NCBI RefSeq assembly: GCF_000024345.1
Contig: NC_013729.1
Location: forward strand, 6,138,001-6,202,000
DNA: 64,000 nt
From: Kribbella flavida DSM 17836
GTDB taxonomy: Bacteria; Actinomycetota; Actinomycetes; Propionibacteriales; Kribbellaceae
Reading direction: 5' to 3'
Made by a program: the position numbers and the translations under genes. A model generated the notes under the pieces. The model searched no databases, was not told the origin of the DNA, and saw only the letters and a list, made by a program, of their open reading frames with translations. Below, piece after piece: positions 1-8,172 of the stretch (positions are counted from its first letter, which is position 1; each line of letters opens with the position of its first letter).

Positions 1-72
1 GTGCCCGGCCCTCACCAGCTGGGCCGCGAGCTGCGAGCCCATCGCCCCTGGGTGGAAGACCGCGACGCGCAT
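1..72 (-). CDS. NAD(P)-dependent oxidoreductase, N-terminus only (partial)
   Basis: Only the first 24 codons are inside the window; the gene runs off the left edge. The translation begins MRVAVFHPGAMG and continues SQLAAQLVRAGH, which is the beta-alpha-beta Rossmann start (GxMGxxxAxxLxxxGH) of the 6-phosphogluconate / 3-hydroxyisobutyrate dehydrogenase NADP-binding family. The ATG overlaps the stop codon of prs (ATGA), so the two genes are probably translationally coupled. Family is clear from the fingerprint, the substrate is not. Confidence 0.6.
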   Translation of the reverse strand, partial: MRVAVFHPGAMGSQLAAQLVRAGH

Positions 73-1052
73 CAGGCGCGGCCGTCGAACAGGCTGGTCA
101 CCGACCCGTCCTCGAAGACCTCGCGGATCGCGCGGCTGATCAGCGGTGCGATCGACAGCTCGGTCAGCTTGTCGAACTGGCGCTCGTGCGGGATCGGCAG
201 CGTGTTGGTGACGATCACCTCGCTGGCCTGGCAGTTCTTCAGCCGGTCCACGGCCGGACCGGACAGGATCGCGTGGGTGGCCGCGATGACCACGCCCGCG
301 GCGCCCTCGGCGTACAGGGCGTCGGCGGCCTTGGTGATGGTGCCGCCGGTGTCGATCATGTCGTCGACCAGGATGCAGGTCCGGCCCGCCACCTCGCCGA
401 CCACCCGGTTGGCGACGGTCTCGTTCGGCCGCTCGATGTCGCGGGTCTTGTGGATGAAGGCCAGCGGCGCGTTGTTCAGCCGGGCCGACCACTGCTCGGC
501 CACCTTGATCCGGCCGGCGTCCGGCGAGACCACGGCCAGTTCCTGGTCGCCGTACTTGTCCCGCACGTAGTCGCTCAGGATCGGCAGCGCCATCAGGTGG
601 TCGACGGGTCCGTCGAAGAAGCCCTGGATCTGCGAGGTGTGCAGGTCGACGCAGATCAGCCGGTTCGCGCCGGCGGTCTTGAACAGGTCGGCCATCAGCC
701 GGGCCGAGATCGGCTCCCGGCCGCGGTGCTTCTTGTCCTGCCGGGCGTAGCCGTAGAACGGCAGCACCACGGTGATCCGCTTGGCCGACGCCCGCTTCAG
801 CGCGTCGACCATGATCAGCTGCTCCATGATCCACTCGTTGATCGGCGAGGTGTGGCTCTGGATCACGAACGCGTCGCTGCCCCGGACCGACTCCTCGAAC
901 CGGACGTAGATCTCGCCGTTGGCGAAGTCGTACGCCGAGGTCGGGACCAGGCCGGCGCCGAGCTGCTCGGCGACCTGCTCGGCCAGACCGGGGTGAGCCC
1001 GGCCGGAGAACACCATCAGGTTCTTCTCGGTGGTTCGCTTCATCCCGCTCAT
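72..1052 (-). CDS. prs: Ribose-phosphate pyrophosphokinase (PRPP synthetase)
   Basis: Makes PRPP from ribose 5-phosphate and ATP for nucleotide, histidine and tryptophan synthesis. The 326-residue protein has the usual class I length and shows the PRPP-binding loop VDDMIDTGGT near residue 235 and the RQDKKHRGREPIS flexible loop near residue 110. The ATG at 1052 is chosen because GGGAGG lies six bases upstream; an in-frame ATG at 1043 is the alternative. It follows glmU with 13 bases between stop and start, the glmU-prs pair conserved in actinobacteria, and overlaps the next oxidoreductase start. Confidence 0.95.
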   Translation of the reverse strand: MSGMKRTTEKNLMVFSGRAHPGLAEQVAEQLGAGLVPTSAYDFANGEIYVRFEESVRGSDAFVIQSHTSPINEWIMEQLIMVDALKRASAKRITVVLPFYGYARQDKKHRGREPISARLMADLFKTAGANRLICVDLHTSQIQGFFDGPVDHLMALPILSDYVRDKYGDQELAVVSPDAGRIKVAEQWSARLNNAPLAFIHKTRDIERPNETVANRVVGEVAGRTCILVDDMIDTGGTITKAADALYAEGAAGVVIAATHAILSGPAVDRLKNCQASEVIVTNTLPIPHERQFDKLTELSIAPLISRAIREVFEDGSVTSLFDGRA

Positions 1053-1065
1053 CGCCGGCCTCCCG

Positions 1066-2610
1066 TTACGCCTTCTCGCCAGTGTCACCCAGGGCGGCCG
1101 GATCCGGCTGCTGCTGGGCGTCGTGCGCGGCCGGTGTCTGCGGCCGCGATCCGTCGGCGAGCAGGTTCTCCGTCGCCTTCGCGTCGGCCAGCGCCTCGTC
1201 CGCCGCCTTCGCCGTCTTGGTGCCGGCCCGCTTGCGCGCGACCCAGCCGTTGATGTTGCGCTGCCGGCCGCGGGCGACCCCGATCTGGCCGGGCTCGACG
1301 TCGTCGGTGACCGCGGAGCCGGCCGCGACGTACGCGCCGTCGGCGATCGTGCGCGGCGCGACCAGCACCGAGTTGCTGCCGACGAACGAGTACCGGCCGA
1401 CGGTCGTGTGGTTCTTCTCCACGCCGTCGTAGTTGGCGAAGATCGTGCCGGCGCCGATGTTCGCGCCCTCGCCGATCGTCGCGTCGCCGGCATAGGTCAG
1501 GTGCGGCACCTTGGCGCCGTCGGCGATCGCGGCGTTCTTGGTCTCCACGAACGTGCCGATCTTGGCCTTGACGCCCAGCGACGTGCCCGGCCGCAGGTAC
1601 GCGTACGGGCCGACCGACGCGCCGGCACCGATCAGCGCGCCGGACCCGTGGGTGCGCACGATCGTGGCGCCCTCGCCGACCTCGACGTCGGTCAGCGTGG
1701 TGTCCGGGCCGATGGTGGCGCCGGTGGCGACCGTCGTCGCGCCGTGCAGCTGGGTGTTCGGCAGCAGGGTGACGTCCTGCTCCAGCCGGACCGTCCGGTC
1801 CACCCAGGTGGTGGCTGGGTCGACGATCGTGACGCCGGAGCGCATCAGCGCGTCGAGCGTGCGCCGGTTCAGCTCGGCGCGCAGCGTGGCCAGCTGGACC
1901 CGGTCGTTCACCCCCTCGGTCTGCATCGCGTCCTCGGTGACGAACGCGCCGACCCGCTTGCCGTCGCCCCGGGCGATCGCCAGCACGTCGGTCAGGTACA
2001 GCTCACCCTGGGCGTTGTCGGTGGTCAGCCGGCTCAGCCCGTCGCGCAGCGTCGCCGCGTCGAAGGCGTAGATGCCGGCGTTGATCTCGTCGATCTGGCG
2101 CTGCTCGGGCGTCGCGTCCTTGTGCTCGACGATGCCCGCCACGGTGCCGTCCGGCCCCGGCAGGATCCGGCCGTAGCCGGTCGGGTCGGGCACCCGGGCG
2201 GTCAGCACGGTGACCGCGTTGCCCTGCTTGTCGTGCTCGGCGACCAGCTCCAGCAGCGTGTCCCCGGCCAGCAGCGGGACGTCGCCGGAGGTGACCACGA
2301 CCGTGCCCGCGAAGTCCGCCGGTACGGCCCTCAGCCCGGCCCGGACGGCGTCGCCGGTGCCGAGCTGCTGCTCCTGGACGGCGGTCCGCACGTCCGGGTC
2401 GACGCCGGCCAGATGCGCCTCGACCAGCTCGCGACCGGTACCGACCACGACGACGAGGTGCTCGGGGGCGAGTGCACGCGCGGTGACGACCGCGTGCCCG
2501 ACGAGACTGCGCCCGCCGAGCTCGTGCAGGACCTTGGGGGTCGCGGATTTCATCCGGGTCCCCTGACCGGCGGCCATCACGATGACCGCCGAAGGACGGT
2601 GGGAAGTCAC
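1066..2610 (-). CDS. glmU: Bifunctional UDP-GlcNAc pyrophosphorylase / glucosamine-1-phosphate N-acetyltransferase
   Basis: Catalyses the last two steps to UDP-GlcNAc for peptidoglycan. The N-terminal uridylyltransferase half opens with VIVMAAGQGTRMKSATPKVL, the nucleotide-binding signature. The C-terminal half is a left-handed beta helix with hexapeptide repeats (GTFVETKNAAI, GEGANIGAGTIFANYDG) that form the acetyltransferase site. At 514 residues it is longer than E. coli GlmU because of an Ala-rich, probably disordered tail, common in actinobacteria. GTG start with GAGGAGA upstream. It lies directly before prs. Confidence 0.95.
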   Translation of the reverse strand: MTSHRPSAVIVMAAGQGTRMKSATPKVLHELGGRSLVGHAVVTARALAPEHLVVVVGTGRELVEAHLAGVDPDVRTAVQEQQLGTGDAVRAGLRAVPADFAGTVVVTSGDVPLLAGDTLLELVAEHDKQGNAVTVLTARVPDPTGYGRILPGPDGTVAGIVEHKDATPEQRQIDEINAGIYAFDAATLRDGLSRLTTDNAQGELYLTDVLAIARGDGKRVGAFVTEDAMQTEGVNDRVQLATLRAELNRRTLDALMRSGVTIVDPATTWVDRTVRLEQDVTLLPNTQLHGATTVATGATIGPDTTLTDVEVGEGATIVRTHGSGALIGAGASVGPYAYLRPGTSLGVKAKIGTFVETKNAAIADGAKVPHLTYAGDATIGEGANIGAGTIFANYDGVEKNHTTVGRYSFVGSNSVLVAPRTIADGAYVAAGSAVTDDVEPGQIGVARGRQRNINGWVARKRAGTKTAKAADEALADAKATENLLADGSRPQTPAAHDAQQQPDPAALGDTGEKA

Positions 2611-2697
2611 GCGGTCTTCTCCTCGGGTTTCCTGCCGTTGTGCAGGCGAGTGCGGGGCGTGAGCACCCGGAACGAGCGCCCGCGACAGCCTACTTCG

Positions 2698-4014
2698 TCA
2701 TCGCGCGAGCGTGCGCAGCGCATCCACCAGGTCCTGCTCGGTGAATCCGGTGTACTCCTTCATCAGCCGCTGGCGGACGAAGTCGTTGTAGCCCCGGCGG
2801 GCCACCTGGGGGTAGAACTCGGTGACCGCTTTCACACCGACCTCGGCGATCAACTGCTCGACCGCGAGCCAGCTGATGTCGTCACTGTCGGTAGCGGCGA
2901 ACTCGTCGTCGGCCGGCAGCCGGGTCAGGTCACCGAGCGCCTTCCGGCGGACGGCGTCGCGCTGGGCGGTGACCAGTTCGGCCCGGCCGGTGGCGATCAG
3001 CTGCCGGCTCTCGGCATACCGGGCCAGGCCCTCGGTCAGCCAGCGCGGGGCCTCGTCGCCGAGCCGGACCGGCAGCAGGTGCAGCAGCGCGTGGGTCAGC
3101 TGCGCGGAGTCGAAGGTCGCCTGCGCGGCCGGACGGATCACGATCCAGCCGCCGACCGGCCGGCCGTTCTCGGCCGGGCTCGGGATCGGCCGCACCCGGG
3201 CGGGCTCGGTTTCGGTCACCGGCGCCGGCAACTCGGTCAGCACGCTCGGGTCCCGCATCGCGACCACCATCGGGACGATCTGCAGGTACCCGCGCCACAG
3301 CTTGCGGACCTTGCGGGCCATCGCGACCGTCTCGTCGGCCTGCCGCTCGGCGTACGCGAGCCGGCCGCGGTCGGCCACGACCAGCACGTTGGGCCGCTTC
3401 ACCACGTCGATCGGGCCGTAGTCCCAGGGCTGCCGGCCGGCGCCGACCGCCCGGTCGAGGTCGTTGTCGTCGACCAGCAGCAACCGGCCGTCGCGCACGG
3501 TGTAGGTGTAGCCGACGTCGGTCGCGGCCTGCCCGAGCCGGGTGCCGGAGATCTGGTACCGCATGCTGACCCGGAAGGTGCCGGTGGCCAGTCCGTACCG
3601 GCGGACCGCCTCGTAGTTCGTCCAGAGCTCGGCCCGGCGGTAGGTGACGTCCATGCCGAGCGCGCGCAGGTTCTCGAACAGCTGGCGCTGCTCGTCGTGC
3701 AGCTCCGGTGCGACGTCACGCAGGAACTGCGGCAGGTTGTTCGTCCGGACGGCGATGCCGCGGCGGGCCAGCAGCGCGTCCACCGCCGCGCCCAGCCGGG
3801 GATCGACCTCACCGGTCGGGTGCGGCCGGACCTGCTGCAGCGTGGCCCCGCCCATCGCGTCGGTGGTCAGGGTGACGTCCCGGCCGGTCGACGGTACGCC
3901 GGCCCACAGGCTGCCGCCCACGACGAGCATCGCGGCCAGCACGGGCCACAGGGCAGCACCGTCGGACCCCACCCAGCGACGCGTCGCCGCCCACCATCCG
4001 GTCAACCCCGGCAT
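2698..4014 (-). CDS. Membrane-anchored protein with degenerate peptidase-MA-like domain
   Basis: A 438-residue protein with one N-terminal membrane segment (LWPVLAAMLVVGGSLW, about residues 21-37) and the rest predicted outside. Near residue 340 it has LTHALLHL followed by APRWLTEGLARYAES, the layout of gluzincin-type (peptidase MA) domains where HExxH is followed by a WLxEGxA(x)Y motif. Here the motif reads HALLH, so the catalytic Glu is absent and protease activity is doubtful. ATG at 4014 is preferred over upstream starts because GGGAGAGG lies before it. It sits between glmU and a two-component pair; function unknown. Confidence 0.6.
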   Translation of the reverse strand: MPGLTGWWAATRRWVGSDGAALWPVLAAMLVVGGSLWAGVPSTGRDVTLTTDAMGGATLQQVRPHPTGEVDPRLGAAVDALLARRGIAVRTNNLPQFLRDVAPELHDEQRQLFENLRALGMDVTYRRAELWTNYEAVRRYGLATGTFRVSMRYQISGTRLGQAATDVGYTYTVRDGRLLLVDDNDLDRAVGAGRQPWDYGPIDVVKRPNVLVVADRGRLAYAERQADETVAMARKVRKLWRGYLQIVPMVVAMRDPSVLTELPAPVTETEPARVRPIPSPAENGRPVGGWIVIRPAAQATFDSAQLTHALLHLLPVRLGDEAPRWLTEGLARYAESRQLIATGRAELVTAQRDAVRRKALGDLTRLPADDEFAATDSDDISWLAVEQLIAEVGVKAVTEFYPQVARRGYNDFVRQRLMKEYTGFTEQDLVDALRTLAR

Positions 4015-4093
4015 CACACCGAACCTCTCCCGGCCCTTCCCGGCCCGCCACCCAGGGCCCCCATGGTGGCCCACCGGGAGGCCACCGACCAAG

Positions 4094-4771
4094 TCAGCTG
4101 TGCGGCTTGACCAGGCCGGTCTCGTAGCCGAGCACCACCAGCGCCACCCGGTCCCGCAGCCCGGTCTTGGCCAGGATCCGGCCGATGTGCGTCTTCACCG
4201 TCGCCTCGGACAGCGTGAACAGCCGGGCGATCTCGGTGTTCGACAGACCGCGGGCCACCTCGACCAGCACCTCCCGCTCGCGCGCGGTCAGGTCGGCCAG
4301 GTCCGGGACCTCGCGCTCGCCGTCCGGCAGCGACCCGGCGAAGTGCTCGAGCAGCCGCCGCGTCGTGCTCGGGGAGACCACCGCGTCGCCGGAGTGCACC
4401 TGCCGGATCGCGGACAGCAGGTCGGCCGGCGGCGTGTTCTTCAGCAGGAAGCCGGCCGCGCCGGCCTTGATCGCGGCGAACGCGTACTCGTCCAGGTCGA
4501 AGGTGGTCAGCACGATCACCCTGGGGGCCGTCGGCAACGACTGCAGCTGCCGGGTCGCCTCCACCCCGTCCATCCGCGGCATCCGGACATCCATCAGCAC
4601 CACGTCGCTGCCGGTCACCCGCAGCTTCTCCAGCGCCTCGCCGCCGTCACCGGCCTGACCGACCACCCGCATGTCGGGCTGGGAGTCCACCAGCATGGTG
4701 AAGCCGGCCCGGACCAGCTCCTGGTCGTCCACCAGGAAGACCCGGATCACGCCGTCGTCGGTCTCGCTCAC
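4094..4771 (-). CDS. NarL/FixJ-family response regulator
   Basis: A 225-residue regulator with an N-terminal receiver domain (acidic pair near residue 15, phospho-acceptor Asp in DVVLMDVRMP, Lys in LLKNTPP) and a C-terminal LuxR-type helix-turn-helix (LTAREREVLVEVARGLSNTEIARLF recognisable in parts). GTG start with GGAGGAT seven bases upstream. It lies 42 bases after the histidine kinase on the same strand, so the two form a cognate two-component system. Targets are unknown. Confidence 0.9.
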   Translation of the reverse strand: MSETDDGVIRVFLVDDQELVRAGFTMLVDSQPDMRVVGQAGDGGEALEKLRVTGSDVVLMDVRMPRMDGVEATRQLQSLPTAPRVIVLTTFDLDEYAFAAIKAGAAGFLLKNTPPADLLSAIRQVHSGDAVVSPSTTRRLLEHFAGSLPDGEREVPDLADLTAREREVLVEVARGLSNTEIARLFTLSEATVKTHIGRILAKTGLRDRVALVVLGYETGLVKPHS

Positions 4772-4813
4772 GTCCAGATCCTCCGGTTCGCCGGCGCGGG
4801 GCCGGGCATGGGT

Positions 4814-5992
4814 CTACGGGCTGCCGGGCAGGTCGTACGGCAGCTTGGCGACCACCTCGTACCCACCGCCGGCCTTCGGGCCGGCGCTCACCGTACCGCC
4901 GGAGATCGAGGCGCGTTGCCGCATCCCGACCAGTCCGTGGCCCGGGTCGCTGCTCGACGCGACCCCGGCACCGCGGCCGTCGTCGGTGACCACCACGGTC
5001 AGCATCTCGCGCCCGAAGTGCAAAGTGACGCAGGCGTGCGCTCCCGGCCCGGCGTGTTTCAGCGTGTTGGTCAGCCCTTCCTGCACGATCCGGTACGCCG
5101 TCAGTCCCAGCAGCGCGGGCAGGTCCCGCGGCGTCCCGGTGACCTGGTAGTCGACCGACAGCCCGGCCTCGCGCACGTTCTCGATCAGTTCGGGCAGCGA
5201 GTCGACGCCGGGTTGCGGGCGCGGCTGGTCCGGGTCGAGCTCGTTCTGCTCGTCCTGCTTGAGCAGGCCGAGCATCTTGCGCATCTCGGTCAGTGAGGCG
5301 CGGCCGGTGTCGCCGATCGTCGCCAGCGCCTTCTTGGCCTGCTCCGGCGACGCGTCGGCGGCGTACAGACCACCGTCGGCCTGGACGATCATGATCGACA
5401 GGCCGTGCGCGACCACGTCGTGGATCTCCCGGGCGATCCGGGTGCGCTCGTTCGAGACCGCCAGCGCCGCCTCCCGGTCGCGGTCGCGTTCCAGCTGGGC
5501 GGCGCGTTCCTCCAGCTGGGCGACGTACAGGCCGCGGGTACGGCGGCGTTCGCCGAACGCCCAGACGCCGAACACGACCGCGCCGAAGGCCACCATCATG
5601 GTGATCTGCTGGCGCCAGTCGGAGGTCGCGTAGTACCGGGCGGTCGCCATCAGCACGCCGAGACCGCCGACGCCGAGCGCGATCCGGCTGTAGCGGACCT
5701 CGCCGTACACGGAGATCGTGTAGAGCGCGACCAGCAACCCGATGTTGCCCACCTGCAGGTCGACGCCGGCCAGCCACTGCAGCACCGCGACCCCGGAGAC
5801 GCCGAAGAACACCAGCTCGGGGTACTTGCGGCGCCAGACCAGCGGACCGAGCATGAGCAGGCTGAACACACCCCCGAGCTGCGCCTGGGCCAGCGAGAGG
5901 AACCCGAAGAACACCGTCAGCCCGCCCGCCAGCAGCAGGTCGAACGCCTTGCTCGGTGGCGGGACGCGTCGAGCCGTCAGGATCCCCGTCAT
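4814..5992 (-). CDS. Sensor histidine kinase, HisKA_3 / NarX-like class
   Basis: A 392-residue kinase with about five or six N-terminal membrane helices, a short coiled coil, the dimerisation/phosphoacceptor motif RTRIAREIHDVVAHGL and a C-terminal GHKL ATPase (TVVVTDDGRGAG, GHGLVGMRQRA). The sensor is essentially all membrane helices with little extracytoplasmic sequence, as in intramembrane-sensing kinases of antibiotic or envelope stress systems. The start is uncertain: ATG at 5992 or ATG at 6031; neither has a clear ribosome-binding site. Partner is the response regulator just downstream. Confidence 0.85.
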   Translation of the reverse strand: MTGILTARRVPPPSKAFDLLLAGGLTVFFGFLSLAQAQLGGVFSLLMLGPLVWRRKYPELVFFGVSGVAVLQWLAGVDLQVGNIGLLVALYTISVYGEVRYSRIALGVGGLGVLMATARYYATSDWRQQITMMVAFGAVVFGVWAFGERRRTRGLYVAQLEERAAQLERDRDREAALAVSNERTRIAREIHDVVAHGLSIMIVQADGGLYAADASPEQAKKALATIGDTGRASLTEMRKMLGLLKQDEQNELDPDQPRPQPGVDSLPELIENVREAGLSVDYQVTGTPRDLPALLGLTAYRIVQEGLTNTLKHAGPGAHACVTLHFGREMLTVVVTDDGRGAGVASSSDPGHGLVGMRQRASISGGTVSAGPKAGGGYEVVAKLPYDLPGSP

Positions 5993-6079
5993 GCCGGTCA
6001 GCGTACGGCGGCCCGGCCCGGGAAAGGTCATGCCACGGTCGGATGTCGGCGTCCACCCGGGGACCGACGGACCGCCACC

Positions 6080-6157
6080 ACTCACCAACCCCGGCGCGCC
6101 GGCATCGCCGCCGCTCAGCCCGCGAGCGTGCAGCAACGACGTTGCGGGTTGGTGAGT
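6080..6157. repeat. Interspersed inverted repeat, family 1, copy 1
   Basis: The ends are 12-base inverted repeats, ACTCACCAACCC at 6080-6091 and GGGTTGGTGAGT at 6146-6157, enclosing a GC-rich core. The left end with flank (CCACCACTCACCAACCCC) is found again, identical, at 40871-40888 in copy 2. It lies between the TetR stop (6175) and the histidine-kinase start. Confidence 0.65.
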
Positions 6158-6174
6158 GCTGCAGGTACCGACAG

Positions 6175-6816
6175 CTACTTGTGCGGGCGCGTGGACAGCG
6201 TCGGCTGGGCTTCCAGGCCGGACAGGCCGTTCCAGGCGAGATTGACCAGGTGCGCGGCGACGTCGGGCTTCTTCGGCCGGCGCGCGTCCAGCCACCACTG
6301 GCCGGTCAGCGCGACCATGCCGACCAGCATCTGGGCGTACATCGGCGCGTTCTTCGGATCCAGCCCGCGGCGCTTGAACTCCTCGGCCAGGATGTGCTCG
6401 ACCCGGGTCGCGACGTCGCTGAGGATCGAGATGAACGACCCGCTGGACGACCCGACCGGCGAGTCCCGGACCAGGATCCGGAACCCGTCGGAGGAGTTCT
6501 CGATGTAGTCCAGCAGCGCCAGCGCGGCCTGCTCGACCAGCTCGTGCGCCCGGCCCGCGGTGAGCGACACGGTCACGGTGTCGAGCAGCCGGCGGACCTC
6601 GCGGTCCACCACCACGGCGTACAGGCCTTCCTTGCCGCCGAAGTGCTCGTAGACGACCGGCTTGCTGACCTCCGCGCGGGCCGCGATCTCCTCCACCGAG
6701 GTGCCTTCGTAGCCCTTCTGCGCGAACAGCGCCCGGGCGATCGTGATGAGCTGCTCACGACGCTCCGCACTGGTCATCCGGATCCGTCCGGACCGTCGCG
6801 GTTTGGGTTCCGTCAC
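6175..6816 (-). CDS. TetR-family transcriptional regulator, probably of the adjacent desaturase
   Basis: A 213-residue regulator with a canonical N-terminal TetR helix-turn-helix (QLITIARALFAQKGYEGTSV, then VSKPVVYEHFGGKEGLY). The C-terminal ligand domain is ordinary in length. It lies 84 bases downstream of a fatty acyl desaturase on the same strand, and a tandem TetR-like palindrome sits upstream of that desaturase, so repression of the desaturase/regulator pair in response to a fatty-acyl ligand is likely (inference). GTG start at 6816; no strong ribosome-binding site is seen. Confidence 0.85.
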   Translation of the reverse strand: MTEPKPRRSGRIRMTSAERREQLITIARALFAQKGYEGTSVEEIAARAEVSKPVVYEHFGGKEGLYAVVVDREVRRLLDTVTVSLTAGRAHELVEQAALALLDYIENSSDGFRILVRDSPVGSSSGSFISILSDVATRVEHILAEEFKRRGLDPKNAPMYAQMLVGMVALTGQWWLDARRPKKPDVAAHLVNLAWNGLSGLEAQPTLSTRPHK

Positions 6817-6900
6817 GTCGAGATCACGTCAGCATCATGCCGCACCTGCGTGCCGCCGGGTGGGAGATTTCCGGGCAGCGCACCGATCGGGTCGACCCGC

Positions 6901-7977
6901 TCAGGCCGCGGCCCGGTCGCGGCCGGAGCGGGCGGCCCGCCCGGCGGCCTTGGCGGTGGCCTGCTCGGCGGCGCTCACCCGGCGGGCCTCGAGACGCTCC
7001 GGCACCGGCCAGCGGACGTCGCTGACCCAGCCCATCTTCTCGAAGAACCAGATGCACCGGGCCGAGGTGTCGAGCTGGCCCTTCAGGACGCCGTGCCGCG
7101 CGCAGGTCGGGTCGGAGTGGTGCAGGTTGTGCCAGGACTCGCCCTGGCTCAGGATCGCCAGCCACCAGACGTTGCCCGACTTGTCCCGGCTCTTGAACGG
7201 CCGGGCGCCGATCGTGTGGCAGATCGAGTTGATCGACCAGGTGACGTGGTGCAGCAGCGCGATCCGGACCAGGCTGGCCCAGAAGAACGCGGTCAGCGCG
7301 CCCTCGATCGACCACGACCACAGCCCGCCGATGACGGCCGGCAGCAGCAGCGAGACCAGGACCAGCGCCGGGAACATCCGGGACACCTTGACGATGTCCT
7401 TGTCCTTCAGCAGGTCCGGCGCGTACTGCCGCTGCGGGGTCTGCTCGGTGTCGAACAACCAGCCGATGTGCGCGTGCAGGAAACCCTTGGTCAGCGCGCG
7501 CACGCTGGTGCCGTACTTCCACGGGCTGTGCGGGTCGCCGTCGCGGTCGGAGAACTTGTGGTGCTTGCGGTGGTCGGCGACCCAGCGCACCACCGGCCCC
7601 TCGATCGCCAGCGAGCCGGCCACCAGCAACGCGATCTTCAGCGGCCGGTTCGGCTTGAACGACTTGTGCGTGAACAGCCGGTGGAAACCGATCGAGATGC
7701 CGTGCCCGGAGACGGTGTAGAACACCACCGCGATCACGACGTCGCGCCAGCCCAGGAACCCTCCCCAGGCAACCGGCACGGCGGCCAGCACAGCCAGGAA
7801 CGGGATCCCGATGAACAACCCGAGCGCGAGCTGCTCGCCGAAGTTCTTCTGCTCGCCGCCCATCGTGCCGGTCTCGACACCGGCCTGGGCACCGGCCCCG
7901 GCAGCCGGCTCGGCGAGGTCTCCGGACTGGTCGGCGCGGTCCGGCGTTTCCGGTGCGGCCACGGCGGATGAAGTCAT
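6901..7977 (-). CDS. Acyl-CoA desaturase (membrane fatty-acid delta-9 type)
   Basis: Introduces a double bond into fatty acyl chains with O2 and a di-iron centre. The 358-residue protein has all three histidine boxes of the membrane desaturase family: HRLFTH near residue 99, HRKHH near 136 and HNLHH near 271, spaced by paired membrane helices. The N-terminal 45 residues are low-complexity and probably cytosolic. ATG start with GAGGGGA upstream. The tandem operator at 8009-8041 suggests control by the TetR gene downstream. Confidence 0.92.
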   Translation of the reverse strand: MTSSAVAAPETPDRADQSGDLAEPAAGAGAQAGVETGTMGGEQKNFGEQLALGLFIGIPFLAVLAAVPVAWGGFLGWRDVVIAVVFYTVSGHGISIGFHRLFTHKSFKPNRPLKIALLVAGSLAIEGPVVRWVADHRKHHKFSDRDGDPHSPWKYGTSVRALTKGFLHAHIGWLFDTEQTPQRQYAPDLLKDKDIVKVSRMFPALVLVSLLLPAVIGGLWSWSIEGALTAFFWASLVRIALLHHVTWSINSICHTIGARPFKSRDKSGNVWWLAILSQGESWHNLHHSDPTCARHGVLKGQLDTSARCIWFFEKMGWVSDVRWPVPERLEARRVSAAEQATAKAAGRAARSGRDRAAA

Positions 7978-8008
7978 GTCGTGTTCCCCTCGGCTGGCAG
8001 GAGGTCTT

Positions 8009-8041
8009 ACCTACGCCACCGTAACCTACGCCGCCGTAGGT
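8009..8041. promoter_or_regulatory. Tandem palindromic operator upstream of desaturase
   Basis: Two adjacent boxes share ACCTACG-N4-CGTA. The box at 8024-8041 is a perfect inverted repeat (ACCTACG, CCGC, CGTAGGT); the box at 8009-8023 keeps the left arm and part of the right one. The site lies 32-64 bases upstream of the desaturase ATG, the normal position for TetR-family repression. Confidence 0.6.
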
Positions 8042-8100
8042 AAGGAACCCCTGCGCGTGTCGCCACCCGGCCATGGCAAACTGTGCGGACGCACCAGCGG

Positions 8101-8172
8101 TCCCCCGTGGGGTAATCGGCAGCCCGCGAGACTTTGAATCTCGAAGACCAGGATCGAAACCTGGCGGGGGAG
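8101..8172 (+). tRNA. tRNA-Gln (anticodon TTG)
   Basis: A complete cloverleaf: acceptor TCCCCCG pairs with CGGGGGA, the anticodon stem CGAGA/TCTCG encloses the loop CTTTGAA, giving anticodon TTG, and the T arm contains GATCGAAAC. The 3' CCA is not encoded. Confidence 0.93.

Noticed and set aside
1030..4110. 1026-codon open frame on the plus strand opposite glmU
   Set aside because: It is antisense to glmU and the membrane protein, rich in Arg/Asp/Val/Gln as expected for a shadow frame at high GC, and has no domain.
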